A DNA stretch of 64,000 nt from Ralstonia sp. NFACC01 (lineage in GTDB: Bacteria > Pseudomonadota > Gammaproteobacteria > Burkholderiales > Burkholderiaceae): NCBI RefSeq assembly GCF_900115545.1, contig NZ_FOWV01000007.1:1-64000 (forward strand), in the 5' to 3' direction. The notes under the pieces were generated by a model that did not search any database, was not told the origin of the DNA, and saw only the letters and a list, made by a program, of their open reading frames with translations. How positions within the stretch are numbered: the first letter of the stretch is position 1; each line of letters opens with the position of its first letter. A program made the position numbers and the translations under genes. Shown piece after piece: positions 16,144-25,374 of the stretch.

Positions 16144-17805
16144 TCACTGCACCGACACAAACACCGGGTTCGAGTAGAACCACAGATCGTTGTAGTTGCG
16201 ATCGTTGATGGCGTTGAAGCGCGCAGCGTTTTCTGTCACCACGGTCTTCTGGTCGGGCAGCGGGTTGCCGTTGCTGGTCTCACCCGACACATTCATGCCG
16301 AGGTTGGTGCCGCGCAGGCGGAAGTATTGATTCTTGGCCGCTGTGTAGGTGTACGTGATGCTGTTGTAGCCGTCGGCGTCGACCTTCCAGTCTGCCTTCG
16401 TGAACGTGGCGATGACCTTGGCGGAGTCATTGGTGTCCTTGGCATAGGCCGGCGTGCCCGATGCGGCCTTGCCCGTCACGTCGCCGGCGATCAGATCAAC
16501 GTGATCCACCACTGGACGCATGTTGACCTTGAAGCCGCTGCCCAGCGGGTACTCGTAGTTGTTGTGGTCGGGGCTCTTGAAGCGGATGGTGATCGTCACC
16601 TTGTCGCCAGCCTTGGCCGTGAGCGTGCCGCCCATGTCGGCTGACGTGGCCCCGGTACCCGCACTGAAGTCCAGCGCGTTGATGAGGTCGCCAAACACGG
16701 CGAATGATTTGCCCGAGCGCATGGCCGCCAGCAGCGTCTTCAGGTCGGTGCTGGTGCCCGGCAGCCAGATGTACGTCTTGGCGTACTCGCCGGGGTAATA
16801 GCCGCTGCTGAACTGCTGTGTGGCATCCACTTCAAAGTGGTGATCGGAATCTGCAAAGTTCCAGATGCGGCGGCCCTCTCCGAGCAGCGCATCCCAGATG
16901 CCGCCGACCTGCGCGACCACGTAGTCGACGCCGCCGTAGGTGCGGTTCTTCAGGTTGGCGTCGGTGTAGGCGCTGGTATAGCCGCCGCGATCGGGTTCCA
17001 TCTGGTTGCCGACCATACCTTCGATGCCGAACATGATGTCGGGCGCGGTGTCGTTGAACTCCCGGAAGTCCGCCACCGTGTACTTGCCCGGGTTGCGCGA
17101 CGGGTGGTTGATCAGGCCGTAGCTGGTGTTCGGGTAATTCGTCTTCAGCCACTTGAAGGCATTTACCACGTCGGCATGTGTGGTGCCGGCGCGCGGGCCT
17201 TCCTGCTGCCACGCGGTCACATCGTTCGGGTCGAACAGCGATGCGGACTGCTGCGTGAAGAAGTACTCGAACTTGTTCAGGCCCTTGGCCGACGTCTGCA
17301 GCTTGTCGGTGCCGTCAAAGATGCCGACGTTCAGGTGGTCGTGCGTCGGCATGTCCCACTCGGCAGCCGAGAAGATCAGCTTGCCGGCGTACTTGCCTGC
17401 CGCCTGTGCCTGCGCAATGGCCGGCATCTCGTACTTGGCGATCCCGGCGGACGCCGCAATGGAGCCGCCCGTGAGCGTGGCGCCCGTGGCATCGCGCGGC
17501 GACGGGCGCAGGTGGTTCGATACGGCCATCCAGTCGAGGCTGTTGAGGTCGAACGCGTGGTCGAGCACCGTGGACAGCGGCGTGACGGCATCGACGGACT
17601 CGGCCGTGTGCACGTGCAGGTCGCCCGTGGTCCACATGCCTTGCGGCTTGGCAGGCTGTGTCGGTGTGGTGGGCGTCGTCGGTGCCGGCGAGCTGCCTGC
17701 CGTGCTCGTGGGCGCGGGGTCGTCACTGCCGCCGCAGGCGTACAGGCCGAGGGTCATGCATGCCGGCACCGCAATCGCGAGCAGCGTTTTCTTGGTCGAA
17801 AGCAT
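16144..17805 (-). CDS. PHP-domain lipoprotein
   Basis: 553-aa exported lipoprotein. The signal peptide ends in lipobox LYAC-GG at about residue 20, followed by a Ser/Thr/Pro-rich linker to about residue 50. The catalytic PHP (polymerase and histidinol phosphatase) fold opens with GDLHVHT and has further metal-type His/Asp residues (AVSNHL, NHPSRNPG, DSDHHFE). A C-terminal beta-rich region follows. PHP proteins are metal-dependent phosphoesterases; the substrate of this envelope subgroup is unknown. ATG 17805 has AGGA at suitable spacing; ATG 17826 is the alternative. Convergent with the kinase gene. Confidence 0.85.
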   Translation of the reverse strand: MLSTKKTLLAIAVPACMTLGLYACGGSDDPAPTSTAGSSPAPTTPTTPTQPAKPQGMWTTGDLHVHTAESVDAVTPLSTVLDHAFDLNSLDWMAVSNHLRPSPRDATGATLTGGSIAASAGIAKYEMPAIAQAQAAGKYAGKLIFSAAEWDMPTHDHLNVGIFDGTDKLQTSAKGLNKFEYFFTQQSASLFDPNDVTAWQQEGPRAGTTHADVVNAFKWLKTNYPNTSYGLINHPSRNPGKYTVADFREFNDTAPDIMFGIEGMVGNQMEPDRGGYTSAYTDANLKNRTYGGVDYVVAQVGGIWDALLGEGRRIWNFADSDHHFEVDATQQFSSGYYPGEYAKTYIWLPGTSTDLKTLLAAMRSGKSFAVFGDLINALDFSAGTGATSADMGGTLTAKAGDKVTITIRFKSPDHNNYEYPLGSGFKVNMRPVVDHVDLIAGDVTGKAASGTPAYAKDTNDSAKVIATFTKADWKVDADGYNSITYTYTAAKNQYFRLRGTNLGMNVSGETSNGNPLPDQKTVVTENAARFNAINDRNYNDLWFYSNPVFVSVQ

Positions 17806-18001
17806 TGTGGTTTCCTGTCGATTCATGAGGTCGGGCAAACGCCTCCGGCCACCCATGCGTGTGGGCGACTCATGCATGACTAAAACGTTTGCGCGGCCGA
17901 ATCTTGGCGATAAACCGTTACGGTTTGGTGACGAAGCGGTGTGAAAACAGGAAGCGGTGCGGCCCGAAGCGAACAGAGCGGGCACGCAAACTGCGCGCAA
18001 A

Positions 18002-18025
18002 GAAAACGGCCCCAAAAAGGGGCCG
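18002..18025 (-). terminator. Terminator of the DUF4142/DUF2795 pair
   Basis: Perfect 7-bp stem CGGCCCC/GGGGCCG with a 5-base loop. Read on the minus strand it is followed by TTTTC, about 57 bp after the DUF4142 stop. Confidence 0.75.
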
Positions 18026-18081
18026 CGTTCATCGCGATTTCTTTCGGCGTCAGGGCGGGGTCTTGGGGGCGCAGCGCGGAA

Positions 18082-18621
18082 TTATTTCATCGCGGGCTTC
18101 AACTGCTCCGCCATCTGCAGATGCTCGCGCAGCGCAGGCAGGTTATGTGAAAAGAACGCCTTGATGTCGGGGTCCTTCGCATCCTTCGACGCCTTGTCAA
18201 ACAGGGAGACCGCCTCCTTGTGAGCTTTCACGCCCACCTCGTCGGCGTAGGCCTTGTCGAACTTCGCGCCTTCCAGCGCACTGAGCTTGTCGACCTTGGC
18301 GCGCTCGTCGGTGGGCAGGCTGTCCGGCACCGTAATGCCCTTTTTACCAGCCAGCGCCTTGAGTTCGTCGCCCACCGCGGTGTGGTCCTTCACCATGCGC
18401 TGTGCAAAGGCGCGTACGTCGGGATTGCTGGCGCGCGTGATGGCAACTTGGCTGGCCTGCACTTCGAGCATCCCGGCCGCCGCCGCCTTGGTGACGAAGG
18501 TGGTATCGGACTTGTCCGCCGCCGCCCGCGCTATACCAAGCGCCCCGCCAAAGCCCAGCGCGCCTGCCACCAACAACGCGGCCACGCGGCGCGCGCCAAT
18601 CTGCTGTGTCGATCTGTTCAT
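18082..18621 (-). CDS. DUF4142 secreted protein
   Basis: 179-aa periplasmic helical protein. Residues 1-33 form a signal peptide (ALGIARA-ADK); the rest is the ferritin-like DUF4142 fold with FVTKAAAAGMLEVQASQVA, ASNPDVRAFAQRMVKDH and the C-terminal FFSHNLPALREHLQMAEQL. The function of DUF4142 is not established; genes are often stress-induced. GGAGGA lies before ATG 18621. It lies 26 bp after the DUF2795 gene and is probably cotranscribed. Confidence 0.9.
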   Translation of the reverse strand: MNRSTQQIGARRVAALLVAGALGFGGALGIARAAADKSDTTFVTKAAAAGMLEVQASQVAITRASNPDVRAFAQRMVKDHTAVGDELKALAGKKGITVPDSLPTDERAKVDKLSALEGAKFDKAYADEVGVKAHKEAVSLFDKASKDAKDPDIKAFFSHNLPALREHLQMAEQLKPAMK

Positions 18622-18647
18622 GAGTCGTCCTCCTGCGCGGGTACGCA

Positions 18648-19028
18648 TCACATTTCGTGACCGATGGCCTTGGAAACGGCGGCCGGCGTGTCGTACTCGT
18701 CGTCGGGCATGTCGCGCAGCGTCTTGAGCGTGCTGTCGTCTGCGCCGTTGGCCTGCGCGGTCTTCACCAGATCCTGCTTCTTCGCGGGGTAGGACGCGCC
18801 CTTCAGGGCCCTTTGAATGCCGATCGGAGAATGCGTTGCGTGTTCACGCCCGCTGCCGCCCTGTGCGCCGCGCTCGTGCGACTTGGCACCCGCACGTTCA
18901 GACGACTTGCCTGCGCTGCCGTGGCTGGCGTGCCCGCCACGCTCCTTGTCGGATGCGCTGCTGCGCGTGCTTTGGGACGTCGATTTCGAGTGCGACGCGT
19001 GATTGCTCTTGTCGCGAGTCGGTTTCAT
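18648..19028 (-). CDS. DUF2795 protein with basic Ser/His-rich N-terminus
   Basis: 126 aa. Residues 1-70 are low-complexity, rich in Ser, His, Lys and Gly, and probably disordered. Residues 73-126 are a DUF2795 domain (IQRALKGASYPAKKQDLV, LRDMPDDEYDTPAAVSKAIG), a small helical fold of unknown function. GGAGG precedes ATG 19028. First gene of a two-gene unit with DUF4142. Confidence 0.88.
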   Translation of the reverse strand: MKPTRDKSNHASHSKSTSQSTRSSASDKERGGHASHGSAGKSSERAGAKSHERGAQGGSGREHATHSPIGIQRALKGASYPAKKQDLVKTAQANGADDSTLKTLRDMPDDEYDTPAAVSKAIGHEM

Positions 19029-19152
19029 GACACCTCCGCTGGTCAGTTGACTGGGCCGTCACCGGAAATGGCGCGGCCCGCAACCGTTCTGCAGCAGCGA
19101 ACATGCCTGCAGTGCGGCGGGACGGGACGAAGGGGCCCACGCAGCGACCGAG

Positions 19153-20007
19153 TTACGTCGGCTCGACATCGTTCTTCAGTGCTTCCTGTTCCTTCTCGAT
19201 CTGCTTGATGCTCTTGGCCGGCGTGGGCAACTTCTCGGGCATGGTGCCGCCAATCTCGGCAATGGTCTGGCGTACTTTGGCGCCAACTTCGCGGTGTGCG
19301 TCTCGTTGGCGTGGCGCTTGCCGCGCACGTTGTCGCGGCGCAGCTTGTCTTCCGGTTGGGTCGCGCGGAACAGGTTGGCGGCCAATTCTGTGCTGCCCAT
19401 GTGGTCCAGAATCTTCTGGCTCTTCTTGAGGCGCTTTGTTGCGTGGATGTCCCTGGCGCCCAAGCCACCGTAGAGCCCCTTATAGCCTTGGTCCTGGAAG
19501 ATGGCGTAGTCCAGAGTGGATTCCACGCCGGCTTTCCTGGCAGCGCTCGTCAGTGTCTTGTTGTGCTCGGCAAGCTCGCCGCGCAGCATGAGGCGGCGCG
19601 CATCTTCGTTGGGCTGACCAAGGCGGGCTTCGTCCACCAACTCTTGGCGGCGTGTCTGCACAGCAGAGTACGTTTGCCCCATTGGCGATGACCGGTTTTG
19701 ACGGGTCGCCGTTCTGGACGAGGAGGTAGCAGGCGTAGCGGCTGAGCCGGTGGTCGGTCACCCGACGTTCCGCGCCGGAGCCGAGTTCGACCAATTTAAC
19801 GGTCTCGTAAAAATGGTCCGCAACCTTCTGGCCGGAGCGCTGACACGCCAGTTCGGCTTTCTCGATCAGTCGGGCGAAGTTATGCCAATGCGGGTAGTCC
19901 AACAGCGGTGCCAGCTCGCGTGCGAACCAGAATTCAGACCCATCGTCGTCCAGCAGCTTGATCCCTTCGAATGTTTGGTGGTGGTTGTGGGCAGGTACGC
20001 CAGCCAT
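19153..20007 (-). pseudogene. dinD: dinD-like gene broken by two frameshifts
   Basis: DNA-damage-inducible protein D family (DinD inhibits RecA in E. coli). The N-terminal part (FEGIKLLDDDGSEFWFAREL, DPSKPVIA) reads from ATG 20007, preceded by GGGAG. Near 19681-19684 one extra base forces a shift to the frame encoding GQTYSAVQTRRQEL through DHMGSTELAANLFRAT. Near 19292-19298 a second extra base shifts to the frame ending REVGAKVRQTIAEIGG to NDVEPT and a stop at 19153. Restoring both gives a protein of about 284 aa, the normal length. Either a decayed gene or two sequencing errors. Confidence 0.85.
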
Positions 20008-20128
20008 GTTGCTCCCGGATACTGAAAGTTTGCGGAGCAAACAATCTAGGAGCCGTCGGGGAAAGGCGCTGTCAAACGTGGTCAATTGCTCCGGATGCGG
20101 GGCGCGCTACGGCAGCTGGGACAGGTGC

Positions 20129-20608
20129 TTAAGCTTCAACGCCTTTGCGTCTGGCCGCACGCGGCATCGGCAGCGGCGCCTCCCCCAGCGCCCGGTTCAC
20201 CGCATTCGGCTTGTCCACCAGATCCTGCAGCGTGTAGCCATCGAGCACCTCAAAGTACGCCCGCAGCGCCGCGTGCAGCACGCCGCGCAAGCCACACACG
20301 CGCGTGATGACGCAGTGGTTGTCGTCGCCGTGGAAGCACTCGACCATGCGGAAGTCGGGCTCGGTGGCGCGCACCACATCGCCGAGGTTGATTTCGCCCG
20401 CAGGGCGGCCAAGCGTGATGCCGCCGGCGCGCCCCCGCACGGTGTGCAGGAAGCCGTCCTGCCCAAGCTGCTGGACGATCTTGATGAGGTGGTTTTTGGG
20501 AATGTCGAAGGCATCCGCAATGCGCTGGATCGTGACGAGTTCGTCCGGGTGCACGGCCACGTAGATCAGCGTGCGCAGGGCGTAGTCGGTGTAGTCGGTC
20601 AGTCGCAT
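20129..20608 (-). CDS. nsrR: Rrf2-family nitric-oxide sensor NsrR
   Basis: 159-aa repressor that senses NO through an Fe-S cluster. Winged HTH in residues 1-60 (MRLTDYTDYALRTLIYVA, NHLIKIVQQL) and cluster Cys at 91, 99 and 105 (VECFHGDDNHCVITRVCGL), close to Cys 91, 96 and 102 of E. coli NsrR. Divergent from hmp-nnrS with a 230-bp gap containing palindromic repeats, so it almost certainly controls those genes. Confidence 0.94.
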   Translation of the reverse strand: MRLTDYTDYALRTLIYVAVHPDELVTIQRIADAFDIPKNHLIKIVQQLGQDGFLHTVRGRAGGITLGRPAGEINLGDVVRATEPDFRMVECFHGDDNHCVITRVCGLRGVLHAALRAYFEVLDGYTLQDLVDKPNAVNRALGEAPLPMPRAARRKGVEA

Positions 20609-20655
20609 GGCGGGCGTGCGGGTTTGCCGCAGGTAAAAACATTCATGAGAGGCAC

Positions 20656-20684
20656 ATCTTATCGGGAAGTTGCCCACAAGATGC
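20656..20684. promoter_or_regulatory. CATCTT...AAGATG inverted repeat upstream of nsrR
   Basis: Perfect 6-bp arms at 20656-20661 and 20679-20684, 48 bp upstream of the nsrR start. AAGATG half-sites are the kind bound by NsrR. The wide 17-bp spacing is unlike the usual near-contiguous dyad, so autoregulation is only suggested. Confidence 0.35.
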
Positions 20685-20703
20685 GCCGGTTTGCCGCAGG
20701 TCA

Positions 20704-20828
20704 ATTTGTTGCATAACAAATATATGTTTAATAGAATCTGATGCAAGCGGTTGCCTGAGCACCAGGCCATCCAAAACAGAGCGTGACGGCGCCCCCCGTC
20801 TTATTTGTTGCATATTTCACGCATATTT
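20704..20828. promoter_or_regulatory. Candidate NsrR operators between nsrR and hmp
   Basis: The 12-mer ATTTGTTGCATA occurs twice, at 20704-20715 and 20803-20814. The first copy is part of a perfect dyad ATTTGTT-GCAT-AACAAAT (20704-20721). The second runs into a direct repeat GCATATTT-CAC-GCATATTT (20810-20828) just before the hmp start. AT-rich, ATGCAT-like elements of this kind fit NsrR-type control of the divergent NO-defence genes. Binding is inferred. Confidence 0.6.
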
Positions 20829-20838
20829 GGAGTCCAGC

Positions 20839-22044
20839 ATGCTGTCCGACAAGTCCAAGCCTTACATCGATGCCAGCGTTCCAGTGCTGCGCGAGCACGG
20901 CTTGACCATCACCGAGACCTTCTATCGCAACATGTTCGCCAGCCACCCCGAGCTGACCAACGTGTTCAACATGGGCAACCAGGCCAATGGGTCGCAGCAG
21001 CAGTCGCTGGCCTCGGCGGTGTTTGCGTACGCCGCCAACCATGGCAACAACGCTGCGCTGGCGCCCGTGGTCAACCGCATCGTGCACAAGCATGCCGCTG
21101 TGGGCATCAAGCCGAGCCACTACCCCATCGTTGCGCGCCACCTGCTGGGTGCGATTGCCGAAGTGCTGGGCGATGCCGCCACGCCCGACCTGCTTGCCGC
21201 CTGGGACGAGGCCTATTGGCTGCTCGCAGCCGAGCTGATTGCGGCTGAAGCACGCCTGTACCAGCACACCGGCAGCGGCCCCGACCACCGTCAGCCGGTG
21301 CGTATTGTGGAACGCCGTCAGCAGGCCGAAGACGTCGTCTCGCTCACGCTCGCGGCCGTGGGCGATGCGCCGTTGGCCGATTTCCTGCCGGGTCAATACA
21401 TCTCGGTGCAAGTGGAGCTGGCGCCGGGTGCGCAACAGCAGCGTCAGTACAGCCTGTCGGACGCGCCGAATGGCCGCACGTGGCGCATCTCGGTCAAGCG
21501 CGATGCGGGTGATGCCAACCGCCCTGCGGGCACCGTGTCGAGCTGGCTGCACGCCAACGCGCGCGAAGGCGACGTGCTGCTGGTCAGCCAACCGTACGGC
21601 GACTTCGTGCCGCAACTGGCGACCGACAACCCGATCGTGCTGATGTCGGCCGGTGTTGGCATCACGCCCATGATCTCGGCGCTCAACACGCTCGCGCAGC
21701 AGAACAGCGCACGCAAGATCATCTTCAGCCATGCCGGTCGTGCGGCCTCGCATGTCGCCCACGCGGATGATCTGGAGCGTGCCGCACAAGCGCTGCCGGC
21801 GTTCGAGGCGCACGTGTTCCTGGAGTCCGGCGAAGACGCGGAGTTCGCACAGCGCCCGGCCCAGCCCGGCCGCATGACGGTCGACACGTTCGTGCGCGAC
21901 CACGGGACGGAAGCGGACTTCTATCTCTGCGGCCCGCTGCCGTTCATGCAGGCGCAGCGCGCGGCGCTGCTCGCCAGCGGCGTGCCGTCGGAGCGCATCC
22001 ACCGCGAAGTGTTCGGCCCCGATCTGCTGGACGACATCCTCTGA
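20839..22044 (+). CDS. hmp: Flavohaemoglobin, nitric oxide dioxygenase
   Basis: 401-aa cytoplasmic enzyme oxidising NO with O2 and NAD(P)H to nitrate. Globin domain residues 1-138 with Tyr29 (B10), Phe43 (CD1) and proximal His85 in IVHKHAAV; ferredoxin-reductase FAD domain with RQYSLSDAP; NAD domain with GVGITPM and C-terminal EVFGPD. Start ATG 20839 follows GGAG. The upstream frame extension (TTG 20827) is less likely. nnrS follows 20 bp downstream. Confidence 0.97.
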   Translation: MLSDKSKPYIDASVPVLREHGLTITETFYRNMFASHPELTNVFNMGNQANGSQQQSLASAVFAYAANHGNNAALAPVVNRIVHKHAAVGIKPSHYPIVARHLLGAIAEVLGDAATPDLLAAWDEAYWLLAAELIAAEARLYQHTGSGPDHRQPVRIVERRQQAEDVVSLTLAAVGDAPLADFLPGQYISVQVELAPGAQQQRQYSLSDAPNGRTWRISVKRDAGDANRPAGTVSSWLHANAREGDVLLVSQPYGDFVPQLATDNPIVLMSAGVGITPMISALNTLAQQNSARKIIFSHAGRAASHVAHADDLERAAQALPAFEAHVFLESGEDAEFAQRPAQPGRMTVDTFVRDHGTEADFYLCGPLPFMQAQRAALLASGVPSERIHREVFGPDLLDDIL

Positions 22045-22064
22045 CCTGAACCACGGAAATCACC

Positions 22065-23279
22065 ATGCCCCGCCAAGCCCCGTTGCTCACCATCGGCAAG
22101 CCCGACCCGGCAAGCCGCATGCCTTACACGGGGCGGGCCGTCTTCGCGCTCGGCTTCCGACCTTTTTACCTGCTTGCAGCCGCCTTTGCCGCCTTGGGCA
22201 TGGCGTTGTGGGCAGCGTTGCTGCTGGGGGTGCTGCCGTCGACGCAGGGCCCCGCCACCATGGCACCGCTGTTCTGGCATGCGCACGAGATGGTGTTCGG
22301 CTTTGCGGCAGCGGTGGTGGTCGGTTTCCTTTTCACAGCGGGCAAAAACTGGACGGGCCTGCAGACGCCACAAGGCGCGCAGCTCGCCGCGCTGGCTGCG
22401 CTGTGGCTGGCGGCGCGTGTGCTGATGTGGACGGGTCCCGTGCCTCTGGCCGTGGCGGCGGATGTGGCTTTCCTGCCGGCGTGCGGCGTGGCGTTCCTGC
22501 GCGTCCTGCGGCGCGCAAAAAGCGCACGCAACTACGGCCTGGCGATCGCTCTGCTGGTGCTCGGTGCCATCAACGCGGCGTTCCATGCGGCGCTGGCTTG
22601 GGACGCGCCGCTGGCTGCATTGCGCTGCCTCGATGCGGCCGCCGGGCTGGTCTGCCTGTTCGTCACGGTGATCGGCGGGCGCGTCATCCCGATGTTCACG
22701 TCCAACGCCGTCCCGGGCGTGCACGTGCGCCGCGTAGTGTGGGCCGAGCGCGCTATCGTGCCGGCGACTGCGCTCGCCGTCGCCATGTTGGCGACGCCGC
22801 TTCAAGGCACCGTCCCAGCCATCGTGTTTGTGGCGGCAGCAGTCGTGCAGGCCGTCCGCTGGGCCGGCTGGGACACGCGCCGCACGCTGCGCACGCCCAT
22901 CGTCTCCATCTTGCATGTGGCGTATGCCTTTCTGCCCATCGGCTTTGCCATGTTGGCCGCCGCAGCGCTCGGCTGGGGCGATCGTTCCACCGCGCTGCAC
23001 GCGCTCACGGCGGGGGCCATTGGCGGCGCAATCATCGCCATGATCACGCGCACCGCGCTGGGCCACACCGGCCGAATGCTGCGCACAGGCCGGGCAGAGA
23101 ATTTCGCCTACGCAGCCGTCGCGCTGGCTGGACTTGTGCGGGTGGCTGGCCCCGCCTTGCTGCCGCGCGAGATGTGGATCGGCGGGGCGAGCGTGCTGTG
23201 GGTGGCGGCGTTCGTGGCGTACCTGTGGCGCTACACGCCATGGCTGATGGCGCCGCGCGCTGACGGTCGGGAAGGCTGA
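22065..23279 (+). CDS. nnrS: NnrS-family membrane protein
   Basis: 404-aa integral membrane protein with about 12 hydrophobic segments, of the NnrS family that relieves nitrosative stress, probably through haem or copper. Conserved features include ALGFRPFYLLAA at the start, WHAHEMVFGF with its His pair, GGRVIPMFTSNA and ITRTALGHTGR. It begins 20 bp after hmp and is certainly cotranscribed, placing it under the same NO response. Confidence 0.95.
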   Translation: MPRQAPLLTIGKPDPASRMPYTGRAVFALGFRPFYLLAAAFAALGMALWAALLLGVLPSTQGPATMAPLFWHAHEMVFGFAAAVVVGFLFTAGKNWTGLQTPQGAQLAALAALWLAARVLMWTGPVPLAVAADVAFLPACGVAFLRVLRRAKSARNYGLAIALLVLGAINAAFHAALAWDAPLAALRCLDAAAGLVCLFVTVIGGRVIPMFTSNAVPGVHVRRVVWAERAIVPATALAVAMLATPLQGTVPAIVFVAAAVVQAVRWAGWDTRRTLRTPIVSILHVAYAFLPIGFAMLAAAALGWGDRSTALHALTAGAIGGAIIAMITRTALGHTGRMLRTGRAENFAYAAVALAGLVRVAGPALLPREMWIGGASVLWVAAFVAYLWRYTPWLMAPRADGREG

Positions 23280-23352
23280 GCTTCACCCCTGCCCTTTCCG
23301 CCCTCGGTGGCTTCCGTAGAATGGCGCAGCCCCTTTGCACACTGCGCCCACG

Positions 23353-24810
23353 ATGGATGTCCATTTGACGATCCACGGCCGGCATGACCTTGCCGGCCAA
23401 CTCTATCGACAACTCCGCACCGCCATCCTTGATGGCCGGCTCGTGCCGGGCGAGCGTCTGCCCTCCACGCGCGACCTGGCGCTGCAGATTGGTGTGTCGC
23501 GCAAGACCACGCTCGACGTATTCGAGCGCCTCATTGCCGAGGGCTATCTGCGCACGCGCGCCGGTTCGGGCACCTTCGTCGCTGAAGCCACCGAAGGATT
23601 GCGCGCGCGCACGCCGACGGCCTCGCCCGCGGCGCAACTGGCGTCACCTGCGCCGGTGGCTCGCACCTTCGACACGCCGTGGAACAACATGCCCGTGGTG
23701 CTCCCTCAGCCGCGCGCGAACATCGTCCACGATTTTGTTGGGGGTGTGACCGAGAAGCGCCTGTTTCCCTTCGACGTGTGGCGCCGCTGTGTTGCGCACG
23801 CGTTGCGCCAACAGGCGCGCGGGCGCGGCGGTTATCACGACCCGGCGGGCGATCAGGCGCTGCGGCTGGCCATCTCGCGCTACCTCGCATTCAGCCGCGC
23901 GGTGGTGTGTGCCTGGGCCGATATTGTCGTCACGCATGGCGCGCAGCAGGCCATCGACCTGATTGCGCGCGTGCTGGTGCGCCCGGGCGACACCGTGGCC
24001 ATCGAAGATCCGGGCTACCCGCCCGCGCGCATTGCGCTGCAGGCCCTCGGTGCCAACGTCGTGCCGGTGCCGGTCGATGCCGAAGGCCTCGTCGTCGATG
24101 CGCTGCCGAAGCACGCGAAGCTCGTCTACGTAACGCCGTCGCACCAGTTTCCATTGGGCATGCCGATGAGCCTGGCGCGTCGCGCGCAACTGCTCGACTG
24201 GGCGCAGCGTCATGACGCGCTGATCATCGAAGACGATTACGACAGCGAATTCCGCTTCGACGGCCGTCCGATGGAATCGCTCAAAAGCCTGGACACCGCC
24301 GGTTGCGTGGCTTACGTCGGTACGTTTTCGAAGACGATCTTTCCGGAATTGCGCATCGGCTACGTGGTGCCGCCAGCTTCGCTGGTTGCGCCGCTGCGGC
24401 ACGCCAAGCAGGTGGCCGACTGGCACAGTGAATCGCTCATGCAGGCGGCGCTGGGTAAGTTCATGCTCGACGGCGATTTCGCCAAGTACCTGCGCCGCAT
24501 GCACAAGGAATACGCAGCGCGCCGGGATGCGCTGCTGCGGCATCTGCGTGGCCCGCTGGCGCCGTGGCTGGCGCCCGTGCCGTCGGCGGCGGGCATTCAC
24601 ATGGCGGCGCAGGTGCACGCGCCGTTGCCCGAAGCCGAGCTGGTGAAGCTGGCGGAAAGCGTGGGCGTCGGGCTGTACGGCACCGCCAGGATGTATGTGG
24701 CGCAGCCGCCGCAGCCCGGGTTGCTGGTCGGCTACGGCCATGTGAACGTTGCGGAGATCGACGCGGGACTCGGCAAGCTGGCGGCAGCGCTGGCCACAGT
24801 GGCTACCTGA
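23353..24810 (+). CDS. MocR/PdxR-type GntR regulator with aminotransferase fold
   Basis: 485 aa. GntR winged HTH at residues 10-75 (LYRQLRTAILDGRLVPGERLP split over the helix, STRDLALQIGVSRKT) is fused to a fold-type I aminotransferase domain binding pyridoxal phosphate at Lys327 (TFSKTIFPELRIGY). MocR proteins regulate genes next to them in response to PLP-linked ligands. The following AhpD-like gene, 78 bp downstream on the same strand, is the probable target or operon partner. Start ATG 23353 chosen over an upstream TTG-type extension. Confidence 0.93.
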   Translation: MDVHLTIHGRHDLAGQLYRQLRTAILDGRLVPGERLPSTRDLALQIGVSRKTTLDVFERLIAEGYLRTRAGSGTFVAEATEGLRARTPTASPAAQLASPAPVARTFDTPWNNMPVVLPQPRANIVHDFVGGVTEKRLFPFDVWRRCVAHALRQQARGRGGYHDPAGDQALRLAISRYLAFSRAVVCAWADIVVTHGAQQAIDLIARVLVRPGDTVAIEDPGYPPARIALQALGANVVPVPVDAEGLVVDALPKHAKLVYVTPSHQFPLGMPMSLARRAQLLDWAQRHDALIIEDDYDSEFRFDGRPMESLKSLDTAGCVAYVGTFSKTIFPELRIGYVVPPASLVAPLRHAKQVADWHSESLMQAALGKFMLDGDFAKYLRRMHKEYAARRDALLRHLRGPLAPWLAPVPSAAGIHMAAQVHAPLPEAELVKLAESVGVGLYGTARMYVAQPPQPGLLVGYGHVNVAEIDAGLGKLAAALATVAT

Positions 24811-24888
24811 TATTCACTGGGATTGGCGATTTCAAGGTGCCACTACGGCACCTAGACTGGCTCCAGTTCTCAAGCACAGGAGCCTCTC

Positions 24889-25326
24889 ATGGAACCCCGC
24901 CTCGACTTCTATCAAAGCAATCCCGCCGCCATCCAGGCGGTCATGGGCCTCGAAAAAGCGCTGGGCAAAAGCACGCTGGAAAAACCGCTGACTGAACTCG
25001 TGCGTCTGCGCGCTTCGCAGATCAACGGCTGCGCCTATTGCGTCGACCTGCACACCGCCGATGCCCGCAAGGGCGGCGAAGACGACCGCCGCCTCGCCAC
25101 CGTGTCGGTCTGGCATGAAACGCCCTTCTTCACCGACCGCGAACGCGCCGCGCTGGCCTGGACGGAAGCCGTCACCTTCGTCGCAGAAACGCGCGTGCCC
25201 GACGACGTCTGGCAGGCCGTGCGCGCGCAGTTCTCCGATGCCGAGCTGGTCGACCTGACGCTGCTGGTGAGCACCATCAACACGTGGAACCGTCTGGCCA
25301 TCAGCTTTCGCAAGCTGCCCGCCTGA
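24889..25326 (+). CDS. AhpD-like carboxymuconolactone decarboxylase-family protein
   Basis: 145 aa, all-helical CMD/AhpD fold. The redox motif CAYC at residues 48-51 with His55 (C-x2-C-x3-H) is the peroxidase-type active site of AhpD proteins. AGGAG precedes the ATG. Between a MocR regulator and an SRPBCC protein. Probably an alkylhydroperoxidase-like redox enzyme; the physiological substrate is unknown. Confidence 0.92.
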   Translation: MEPRLDFYQSNPAAIQAVMGLEKALGKSTLEKPLTELVRLRASQINGCAYCVDLHTADARKGGEDDRRLATVSVWHETPFFTDRERAALAWTEAVTFVAETRVPDDVWQAVRAQFSDAELVDLTLLVSTINTWNRLAISFRKLPA

Positions 25327-25374
25327 GCGCCGCATATACTGCCTCGCACGGCGCGCGCCGCACACGGAGGCCAC

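Noticed and set aside
20008-20100. LexA box upstream of the dinD pseudogene
   Set aside because: No CTG-N10-CAG with an AT-rich centre was found.
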